Source: Croceivirga thetidis
GTDB lineage: Bacteria; Bacteroidota; Bacteroidia; Flavobacteriales; Flavobacteriaceae
Assembly (NCBI RefSeq): GCF_012272815.1
Contig: NZ_JAAWWL010000002.1
Span: forward strand, 588,280 to 652,279
Reading direction: 5' to 3'
DNA: 64,000 bases
Part shown: piece after piece, positions 57,717-64,000 of the stretch
Numbering within the stretch: position 1 is the stretch's first letter
Layout: each line of letters opens with the position of its first letter
Made by a program: the position numbers and the translations under genes
The notes under the pieces: generated by a model
What the model was told of the DNA's origin: nothing
The model's input: the letters and a program-made list of their open reading frames with translations, nothing else
The model's database searches: none

Positions 57717-58889
57717 TTACTTTAAATTATTAAGAATAAAATCCAAAGTGGTGTTGGTATTCAATTTTCGGTCAAACGAATAGCTTTTGTGGGCAATAGG
57801 AAGCACTAAACCTTTTTGCTTTAAGTATTTTATATTGTCTTCGTCGGTCAAGGCCACTTTTCCCAAAAGCAAGTTATCCATAGACTCTTCTCGCTTATAT
57901 CGTTTGTAGATTTTACGGAGACCACTGAGGTATAACCGGTCTTTGGTAAATCCACCACCACGATGGGCACGTAAAGTGATACTAAAGGCCTCTTTACGAT
58001 TGAGTTTGTATGTACCATGGATCAAATCAAAAGTATCTGCAAAACTATAGCCTTTAATAAGGCTATCTGAGGCCAATACACGATAGGCCAATTCCTTTAG
58101 ACGCTTTAAGGTTAAAGCTCCTCCCATATATTCACTGAAAACAGCAAGGCCTTCCTGGGTTTCAACATTCTTGGGCATTCCGTTGGAGAATATTTTCAAA
58201 GGTTGTTGAAGGCCATTGAATGTGGTAACCAAATGCACTCCAATTTCATGATTGGCCAATGTTAGCAGTTGGTTCTTACTGAATTTTGTATTCCTTTTGA
58301 TGATTAAGGTTTGGTCACTGTTGGTCACCATAGCATCTGCTGCGATATGGGTGGAAAAGCGAATGTTCAACGGAAAATCATATTGCTTTACAAATTTTTC
58401 AAAGTAGTCTTTCGCATCAGTCGGCGTAAAAACCTTATCCATATCATTACCTAAAGGCTCATCATCAAAATGGAGAATAAACCGGGCATTTTGAACATCT
58501 TTTTCCGTGGGCGTGCCATAAACACTTAAGGAGTTATAATAAAAATGTTTTCCTTGTCCAATGGTCTCAATACACTGCACCATATTCGAATAATAATTGA
58601 TGATGTCTTTGTAAATACCACGAATGACGTCATCTTTCACTTCTTCCAGTTCTTGTGCAAAAAAAGCCCGTTGCAACTTGTACGGATTGAACTTAACCTT
58701 GGGATATTTAAATTCAGGCTCAATGGAATATTTGGAAGCAAAGAAACGGTGCTTCTCTTTCTCAATGTTCAAAGGGTTTACATAACTCAATAGCTCAATC
58801 CGTTTTATTAAACGGTCCAAACTGAAATCAATATCAAATAGAACAGGGTATTTTCTTTGTAGTTCTTGATGTTCTTTTGATGCTATCAT
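57717..58889 (-). CDS. DUF1704 metallopeptidase-like protein (QEGLA motif, MATCAP-like)
   Basis: A 390-residue cytoplasmic protein. It has the HExxxH zinc motif at His214-Glu215-x3-His219 (LANHEIGVHLV) and the name-giving QEGLA at 245-249, with Glu246 as a possible third ligand. The family is labelled flavohemoglobin expression-modulating in older annotation. Its eukaryotic members (MATCAP/KIAA0895L) are carboxypeptidases that remove the C-terminal tyrosine of tubulin, so a carboxypeptidase activity is likely here. It overlaps the amidohydrolase gene upstream by 4 bp, in an operon with an ATP-grasp ligase. Confidence 0.85.
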   Translation of the reverse strand: MIASKEHQELQRKYPVLFDIDFSLDRLIKRIELLSYVNPLNIEKEKHRFFASKYSIEPEFKYPKVKFNPYKLQRAFFAQELEEVKDDVIRGIYKDIINYYSNMVQCIETIGQGKHFYYNSLSVYGTPTEKDVQNARFILHFDDEPLGNDMDKVFTPTDAKDYFEKFVKQYDFPLNIRFSTHIAADAMVTNSDQTLIIKRNTKFSKNQLLTLANHEIGVHLVTTFNGLQQPLKIFSNGMPKNVETQEGLAVFSEYMGGALTLKRLKELAYRVLASDSLIKGYSFADTFDLIHGTYKLNRKEAFSITLRAHRGGGFTKDRLYLSGLRKIYKRYKREESMDNLLLGKVALTDEDNIKYLKQKGLVLPIAHKSYSFDRKLNTNTTLDFILNNLK

Positions 58890-59710
58890 AAACCTTCTGC
58901 GAATTCTTTGGCCTGCAAAGGTATCAATTCCCTTAATTGTCGTTCAACCGAATCGACCACTTCAGGGAAAATGACGCCAGTGTGCTCGTCACAGTAAATT
59001 TTAGAGATTTCGGTAGCAAGTACAAGGGTATTCTTAAAGTTTTGGGTAATGTATTTCAAAAAATAGCCATTGCCCTGAAAAGTATCATTGATACGTGATG
59101 TTGATTTAATGCCGTGAGGTAATTGTAGTCCACCCAATTTATCACTCCAAGCCTTAACAGTCTTACCAAAGCGTTCATTATCGATATTAATAGTGCCCAA
59201 ATTCCAAGTAGGCACTTCCCTATCCCACCGTTTCCAATTGTAACTGTGCATATCGAAAACAATTACTTCAGAAAACAACTTTTCCAATTGACGAATCAGC
59301 GCATGGACCACAGTGTAGAATGCAGCATGTTTGTCTAAACTTTTCTGCTTCATTAATTCAGGAAGTGGATTCTTCCATAGCTGTTTTCCCCAGGCCGTAT
59401 CAAAAATTGCCGTATCAGGAGCTCTATTCAAATCATATTCAAATCGACTGTCAAGACCTGAAATTACGATAGGTTGCGAGTGAACCATAGCCTTCGTACA
59501 GGGATCTTCTTCGTACCAACGTTCATATTCGGTATGTAGGCAGTTATCCCAAAGCTCCTTTCTAAAATTATGCCCGTCATGTACTGCTGCACAGACATAA
59601 GGAACATAGTTTTCAATCTTTATGGTAAAGGAATAGTCCTCGCAAACCGCCTCAAATACATCTTGGTTTTCAATACGCCGAATAATATCGGCAACGGCGA
59701 GCCTATGCAT
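58886..59710 (-). CDS. N-formylglutamate amidohydrolase family protein
   Basis: 274 residues from the ATG at 59710; a longer frame from 59779 would overlap the ATP-grasp gene by 77 bp, against 8 bp with this start. Family features are ENYVPYVCAAVHDGHNFR (His pair of the metal site), a Glu/Asp-rich middle and VIVFDMHSYNW. Classical members (HutG) hydrolyse N-formylglutamate, but no hut genes are near. The enzyme probably cleaves an amide or peptide of another small acid, perhaps the product of the adjacent ligase. Confidence 0.82.
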   Translation of the reverse strand: MHRLAVADIIRRIENQDVFEAVCEDYSFTIKIENYVPYVCAAVHDGHNFRKELWDNCLHTEYERWYEEDPCTKAMVHSQPIVISGLDSRFEYDLNRAPDTAIFDTAWGKQLWKNPLPELMKQKSLDKHAAFYTVVHALIRQLEKLFSEVIVFDMHSYNWKRWDREVPTWNLGTINIDNERFGKTVKAWSDKLGGLQLPHGIKSTSRINDTFQGNGYFLKYITQNFKNTLVLATEISKIYCDEHTGVIFPEVVDSVERQLRELIPLQAKEFAEGL

Positions 59711-60734
59711 CTTCAACCTCTTTACGAAGTCTAGATCTTCGGTCAAAAGCCTGAAGTTTAGCCGTGACCTTACTTTCAATAAAATCGATGACTTGACATT
59801 GAATCTTAGTTTTGTATACCTTATTCATGTAAGTTACACCACCTGGTGACATCACATTCACTTCTACTAATTTGCCTCCAATAACATCGATACCCACGAA
59901 AAAAAGTCCGTCTTTTACCAATTTTGGTCCAATCTGTTTACATAAGGCTTTTTCCGCCTTCGTCATCTGATGCTTAGCCACCGAGCCACCAGCGGATACA
60001 TTGGAGCGGTGATCATCGGAACCGGGAACCCTTCTCATCGCCCCGATAGGTTCACCATTAAGAATCAATATTCGAACATCGCCTTGGTCAGCACCTTCAA
60101 TATATTCTTGAAGTATAACATAGTTAGATGTTCCATCTGAGTTGGTTACGTAAAAGTCTAAAAGCGATTTGATGTTGCTCATGGCTGACTTTTCAATCAG
60201 GATAACTCCAGAACCCCCAAAACCATTTAATGGTTTTAGAATCATCTTTTCAGCTGGTGATTCCTTGATTTGCTGAACCAAGTAATTCTTATTTTTTGAT
60301 ACATGGGTAACCGGTATAATATTGTTGTGGCTATCCCCAAATGCGGCAGTATACAATTTGTTATTAGCCTCGCGCAGTCCTTGAAGGGAATTCATGATAA
60401 AGACATCATCTTTTACAGAATCCAGGAAGTTTAGCATAATTGGATCCAAGGGTGGGTTGGCCCGCATGAAAATGACATCAAAACCCGCCAACGGAAGCAT
60501 ATCTTCCCTTGTTTTTGCCTGCTTGTAGAAAGATTTAAGTGCCGAAGGGACTTTGTCCATCCTACCGATAACAGTGCAAAAGGCACTGGTGACACTATTT
60601 CTGATGGTCAAATTGGCTGGTGTACAGAGCGCTACTCCGTGATTTCGTTTTACACATTCGTGTATTAAAGCAAGGCTAGTATCGTTTTCTGGGTCGATTT
60701 CTTCCCACGGATACATCAAAAAACAAATGTTCAT
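59703..60734 (-). CDS. GshB-like ATP-grasp ligase
   Basis: A 343-residue ATP-grasp enzyme similar to prokaryotic glutathione synthetase. Visible parts: N-terminal substrate domain (FLMYPWEEIDPENDT), VIFMRANPPLDP, the ATP-binding loop MILKPLNGFGGSGVILIE, VILQEYIEGADQGDVRILILNG and the metal/ATP residues in VEVNVMSPGG. No gamma-glutamylcysteine ligase lies beside it. It begins a four-gene operon with an amidohydrolase, a DUF1704 metallopeptidase and a secreted protein, so it may join an amino acid to a peptide or metabolite other than glutathione. Confidence 0.85.
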   Translation of the reverse strand: MNICFLMYPWEEIDPENDTSLALIHECVKRNHGVALCTPANLTIRNSVTSAFCTVIGRMDKVPSALKSFYKQAKTREDMLPLAGFDVIFMRANPPLDPIMLNFLDSVKDDVFIMNSLQGLREANNKLYTAAFGDSHNNIIPVTHVSKNKNYLVQQIKESPAEKMILKPLNGFGGSGVILIEKSAMSNIKSLLDFYVTNSDGTSNYVILQEYIEGADQGDVRILILNGEPIGAMRRVPGSDDHRSNVSAGGSVAKHQMTKAEKALCKQIGPKLVKDGLFFVGIDVIGGKLVEVNVMSPGGVTYMNKVYKTKIQCQVIDFIESKVTAKLQAFDRRSRLRKEVEDA

Positions 60735-60814
60735 ATAGTGCGAATTGATGAATTCCTAAATTAGGACTTAGACCTCTGAATACCAAATGGGATATTTAAA
60801 GATTAGGTGAAGAA

Positions 60815-62140
60815 TTATTTCACCTCTTCGTAATGATCGTCCCAATTTTTGACCTTTGGATCACCCAATTTGCCAACTGATTTTGCCACAATGGTAGAAA
60901 CAGTGGCATCTCCGGTTACATTTATTACAGTTCTCAGCATGTCAAGAGGTCTATCGACTGCAAAAATCAATGCGAGTCCAACAGCATATTTATCTGCAGG
61001 AAAACCAACGGATTCCAATACAATTACCAACATCACCATGCCAGCTCCGGGAACAGCTGCAGTTCCGATTGATGCTAATAAAGCGGTCAATACAATGGTC
61101 AATTGCGCTCCCAAAGGCAAATCAAAACTTAAGGCTTGAGCAATAAAGACCGCAGCTACACCCTGATAAAGACTTGTACCATCCATATTGATAGTGGCTC
61201 CAACTGGTAAGACAAAACTGGAAACCTCTTTGTCAACCCCAATATGCTCCTCCACCCTTTCCATAGTCACAGGTAGGGTGGCGGCACTTGAACTGGTAGA
61301 AAAAGCTAGTAATTGGGCCGGGCTCAACTCCTTCAAGAACCAAAAAGGGTTCTTCTTTGCAAAAACAGAAACCAATATGCAATAAAAGACTATCATTAAT
61401 AGAAGGCCAGCTATTACCACACCTGCGTATTTAAGCAAAGCAAGTAATATTTCTGGGTCACTTGAAGAAACGACAACATTGGCTAAAAGGGCAAAAACAG
61501 CATAGGGTGCTGTAAGCATAATCAAGTCTACCATTTTCAATACCACATCATTCAGCGAATCGAAGAAACTTTTCAATGGTTTTGCTCTTTCTTCACCAAT
61601 AAGTAACAAGGAAATTCCCATAAAAATGGTAAAGAATATTACTTGGAGCATCAATTGGTTGTTCCCAAGTGCACTTACCGCATTATCTGGAACCATGTCT
61701 TCGAGAAACTTAAGCGGTCCACTTTCTTTTTGCCGAGTTGCTTCTTCCAATTTCGCGGTTACACCGCTATCAGTGGCATAGGTTTCCGTGAGTTTTGCAA
61801 TGGTCTCTTCTGATATACCATTACCTGGTTGTAAGATGTTTACCAGAACCAAACCAAGTATAATGGCTACAGTTGTGGTACCAATATAAATACCAATGGT
61901 TCGTAATCCGATATTTCTAAATTTGGAAATGTCTTTTAAATCGGAAATACCTTTTATTAATGAAGCTAATATTAGCGGAATTGCAATCAACTTCAAGAGT
62001 TTTATAAATATGGTACCAAATGGGCTAATCCAGTTCGTCACAAAATCTTTTCCCCATTCAAAACCAGTCATTAAAAAACCAAAGAGAATACCTAAAACCA
62101 TTCCGATTAGGATTTTCCAATGCAATTCCAATTTGCGCAT
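60815..62140 (-). CDS. Dicarboxylate/amino acid:cation symporter (DAACS family)
   Basis: A 441-residue transporter with eight membrane helices and two re-entrant loops. Hallmarks: LLAFSTSSSAATLPVTMERVEE (HP1 serine-rich loop), GATINMDGTSLYQGVAAVFIAQ (TM7 NMDGT motif) and FPADKYAVGLALIFAVDRPLDMLRT (TM8 with Asp/Arg). It takes up glutamate, aspartate or C4-dicarboxylates with Na+ or H+. It lies upstream of the ATP-grasp operon on the same strand with an 80-bp gap, so separate transcription is likely. Confidence 0.93.
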   Translation of the reverse strand: MRKLELHWKILIGMVLGILFGFLMTGFEWGKDFVTNWISPFGTIFIKLLKLIAIPLILASLIKGISDLKDISKFRNIGLRTIGIYIGTTTVAIILGLVLVNILQPGNGISEETIAKLTETYATDSGVTAKLEEATRQKESGPLKFLEDMVPDNAVSALGNNQLMLQVIFFTIFMGISLLLIGEERAKPLKSFFDSLNDVVLKMVDLIMLTAPYAVFALLANVVVSSSDPEILLALLKYAGVVIAGLLLMIVFYCILVSVFAKKNPFWFLKELSPAQLLAFSTSSSAATLPVTMERVEEHIGVDKEVSSFVLPVGATINMDGTSLYQGVAAVFIAQALSFDLPLGAQLTIVLTALLASIGTAAVPGAGMVMLVIVLESVGFPADKYAVGLALIFAVDRPLDMLRTVINVTGDATVSTIVAKSVGKLGDPKVKNWDDHYEEVK

Positions 62141-62196
62141 ATCAAAAATTTAGAAAGTCAAGATAGCATTTTGATGGTAAACAAAATGAAAGGTCC

Positions 62197-63261
62197 TCAA
62201 ATTTTGTTTGTCTTTGCTAAGAGTGTGTAATCGGCCAAGACCAAGGCTGTCATGGCTTCAACTATGGGTACTGCCCTTGGCACAACACAAGGGTCGTGTC
62301 TTCCTTTACCCTGAGTTTTAACCTTGTTACCATCTTTATCAATGGTCTCATAACCTTGTAAAACGGTCGCCACAGGTTTAAACGCCACATTAAAATAGAT
62401 GTCCATACCATTACTAATCCCGCCTTGCACACCGCCACTTTTGTTTGTCTTAGTTGTACCATCGGAATTGAAGGAATCGTTATGGGCACTACCCTTCATG
62501 GTAACACCCTGAAAACCACTTCCGTACTCAAAGCCCTTAACTGCATTGATCGAGAGCATTGCTTTGCCCAGCTCGGCATGCAATTTATCAAAGACAGGTT
62601 CACCAAGACCAATGGGTACATTTTTCGCCACACAAGATATGACCCCGCCAATTGTATCCCCTTCTTTTTTGATTGCCTTGATGTACTCTTCCATTTGAGC
62701 AGCCATTTCTGGGTCAGGACAGCGAACAGGGTTGGATTCGATTTTCGAGAAATCAAGATCCTCATAACTCTTATCCAATTTTAATTCTCCGACTTGAGAA
62801 ACGAAGGCATTTATTTTTATCTCAGGAAGCATTTGTTTTGCAATGGCGCCAGCCACTACCCTACTTACCGTCTCTCTCGCCGAACTGCGACCACCCCCGC
62901 GATAATCCCTAAAACCATATTTTTTGTCGTACACGTAGTCGGCATGGGATGGCCTATAGGAATCTTTGATGTGGGAATAGTCCTTTGATTTTTGGTTGGT
63001 ATTATGGATGGCAAAACCAATCGGTGTTCCGGTTGTCTTACCTTCAAAAATACCGGAGAAGAATTCTACAGAATCAGGCTCCTTACGTTGAGTTACGATT
63101 TTTGATTGTCCGGGTTTGCGTCTATCCAATTCAGCTTGAATTGCATCGAAATCCAAGGTAATTCCCGAAGGGCAACCGTCTATGATGCCACCCAGTGCCT
63201 TACCATGTGATTCACCAAAGGTTGTTACCTTAAATAGCTGTCCGAAAGTGTTTCCTGCCAT
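62197..63261 (-). CDS. aroC: Chorismate synthase
   Basis: 354 residues from the ATG at 63261; the frame extends to 63396 but that part covers the promoter and has no family similarity. Signatures: [20 protein letters not shown], the FMN/EPSP site [20 protein letters not shown] and [16 protein letters not shown]. It converts 5-enolpyruvylshikimate-3-phosphate to chorismate, the last shared step to aromatic amino acids, using reduced FMN. Confidence 0.96.
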   Translation of the reverse strand: MAGNTFGQLFKVTTFGESHGKALGGIIDGCPSGITLDFDAIQAELDRRKPGQSKIVTQRKEPDSVEFFSGIFEGKTTGTPIGFAIHNTNQKSKDYSHIKDSYRPSHADYVYDKKYGFRDYRGGGRSSARETVSRVVAGAIAKQMLPEIKINAFVSQVGELKLDKSYEDLDFSKIESNPVRCPDPEMAAQMEEYIKAIKKEGDTIGGVISCVAKNVPIGLGEPVFDKLHAELGKAMLSINAVKGFEYGSGFQGVTMKGSAHNDSFNSDGTTKTNKSGGVQGGISNGMDIYFNVAFKPVATVLQGYETIDKDGNKVKTQGKGRHDPCVVPRAVPIVEAMTALVLADYTLLAKTNKI

Positions 63262-63278
63262 GAAATCTAAAAGAAAGT

Positions 63279-63308
63279 CAAATATAGACCTTACACAATT
63301 GAAACAAA
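63279..63308 (-). promoter_or_regulatory. Predicted promoter of chorismate synthase
   Basis: On the minus strand TTTG (63308-63305) and TATATTTG (63286-63279) are separated by 18 bp, a full match to the Bacteroidota promoter. The transcript starts near 63272, just before the ATG at 63261. Confidence 0.7.
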
Positions 63309-63449
63309 AGAATCCAAGGCACTTAAGAATTATGAAACATTGCAAGCATTGTGATAATGTTCTAATAACTATAAGCTTATAATCTATTGACGGCAATTTG
63401 ATTTTCAGTTCATTATGCCAGCTTTACTTTGCATTTAAATCGTGTTGAA

Positions 63450-64000
63450 TTGAAGAAAAGAAAAATAGAAGTCGCTGTAATTTCTGATGTTCACCTAGGA
63501 ACTTATGGCTGTCATGCCGATGAATTAATTACCTATCTCAATAGCATAGAGCCAAAAAAATTGGTGCTAAATGGTGATATCATTGATATTTGGCAATTCA
63601 GCAAGCGTTACTTTCCCCCTTCTCATTTAAAGGTCTTAAAGAAAATCATCGGTATGGCCTCAAAAGGCACAGAAGTTTTCTATATCACAGGAAACCATGA
63701 TGAAATGCTCCGGAAGTTTGCACCAACTTCTATGGGAAACATCAAAATTGATAACAAATTGGTCCTAAATTTAGATGGAAAAAAGGCATGGATATTTCAT
63801 GGTGACGTATTCGATTTATCCATTCAAAATGCCAAATGGCTGGCAAAATTGGGAGGCTATGGTTATGACCTACTTATTCTTATCAATAGTGCTGTCAATT
63901 GGGTGTTGACGAAATTGGGTCGTGAAAAATATTCACTTTCCAAACGAATTAAAAACAGTGTTAAGGGTGCTGTTAAGTATGTCAATGACTTTGAACAAGT
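63450..64000 (+). CDS. LpxH-like metallophosphoesterase (UDP-2,3-diacylglucosamine diphosphatase-like), cut by window edge
   Basis: An open frame from a TTG at 63450 that runs off the right edge; 183 codons are visible. It has all early metallophosphoesterase motifs: ISDVHLGTYG, LNGDIIDIW, ITGNHDEML and FHGDVFD, in the spacing of LpxH-related proteins of Bacteroidota. The enzyme probably cleaves UDP-diacylglucosamine in lipid A synthesis, though such homologues have also been linked to other phosphoesters. No in-frame ATG precedes the motif; another TTG at 63429 is possible. A TTACTTTG box at 63424-63431 may be its -7 element. Confidence 0.85.
   Translation, partial: MKKRKIEVAVISDVHLGTYGCHADELITYLNSIEPKKLVLNGDIIDIWQFSKRYFPPSHLKVLKKIIGMASKGTEVFYITGNHDEMLRKFAPTSMGNIKIDNKLVLNLDGKKAWIFHGDVFDLSIQNAKWLAKLGGYGYDLLILINSAVNWVLTKLGREKYSLSKRIKNSVKGAVKYVNDFEQ

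Noticed and set aside
59711-59779. Longer start of the N-formylglutamate amidohydrolase-like protein
   Set aside because: It would overlap the ATP-grasp gene by 77 bp; the ATG at 59710 gives an 8-bp overlap typical for coupled genes.

Overview
The window looks like chromosomal DNA of a marine-type member of the Flavobacteriaceae (Bacteroidota). It is moderately AT-rich, genes lack strong Shine-Dalgarno sequences, many genes are preceded by the Bacteroidota -7 promoter element TAnnTTTG, and the content is typical of the group: LytS/LytTR two-component pairs, fused E1 alpha/beta dehydrogenase, ABA4-like protein, DUF779, SUI1-like factor and TPR-HTH transmembrane regulators. No rRNA, tRNA, CRISPR array, insertion sequence or phage gene was seen. 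Genes at both edges are cut by the window.

Layout. 1-2.9 kb: an ABC-2 type exporter (permease cut at the left edge) divergent from a LytS/LytTR pair, with a predicted LytTR site between them. 3-7.8 kb: a secreted Asp-box (BNR) protein and a gamma-glutamyltransferase. 7.9-12.7 kb: an operon of ABA4-like protein, unknown membrane protein, LytS kinase and LytTR regulator, divergent from a cryptochrome/photolyase with an altered flavin pocket. 12.7-15.7 kb: AraC regulator, aldehyde dehydrogenase and DUF779. 15.7-19.7 kb: FtsX-type ABC exporter divergent from a TesA-like esterase, the same arrangement as ybbAP/tesA in E. coli. 19.7-22.5 kb: cold-shock protein, membrane nucleotide cyclase, YceI protein.

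22.5-28.8 kb is a tightly coupled nine-gene biosynthetic operon: FAD oxidoreductase, methyltransferase, type III polyketide synthase, FabI/FabL-like enoyl reductase, FabZ-like dehydratase, ketosynthase, acyl carrier protein and two small membrane proteins. It plausibly builds its own acyl starter and turns it into a methylated and oxidised phenolic lipid, pyrone or quinone; the product is unknown. 28.9-42.4 kb is mostly housekeeping: OmpA-like and lipocalin lipoproteins, branched-chain E1, 2OG-Fe(II) oxygenase, SUI1 factor, nucleoside phosphorylase, polyphosphate kinase, uracil-DNA glycosylase, and a DgcA/DgcN-type D-glutamate pair followed by a 36-residue membrane microprotein that overlaps the end of dgcN. 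42.4-47.9 kb: a secreted GH2 beta-galactosidase divergent from a MutS2-like ATPase.

47.9-56.4 kb is the most unusual region. A lipoprotein of the cholesterol-dependent cytolysin (thiol-activated cytolysin) family lies divergent from two tandem transmembrane TPR-HTH regulators whose DNA-binding halves are nearly identical while their sensor halves differ. Between them are five copies of the octamer ATGGACAA (one with a mismatch), arranged as two pairs spaced exactly 11 bp plus a single copy. A few kilobases on, a third TPR-HTH regulator sits next to two small secreted lipoproteins whose promoter carries four GGGGTAC copies on the same 11-bp grid, at nearly the same distance from the -7 box. 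This suggests an undescribed regulatory design in which membrane-spanning TPR regulators read helically phased direct repeats to switch on surface or secreted effectors.

56.6-64 kb: a DCC-family protein; a four-gene operon with a GshB-like ATP-grasp ligase, an N-formylglutamate amidohydrolase-like enzyme, a DUF1704 (QEGLA/MATCAP-like) metallopeptidase and an unknown secreted protein; a dicarboxylate/glutamate symporter; chorismate synthase; and the start of an LpxH-like metallophosphoesterase. Promoter positions were used to correct several start codons (photolyase, dgcA, mutS2-like gene, chorismate synthase).
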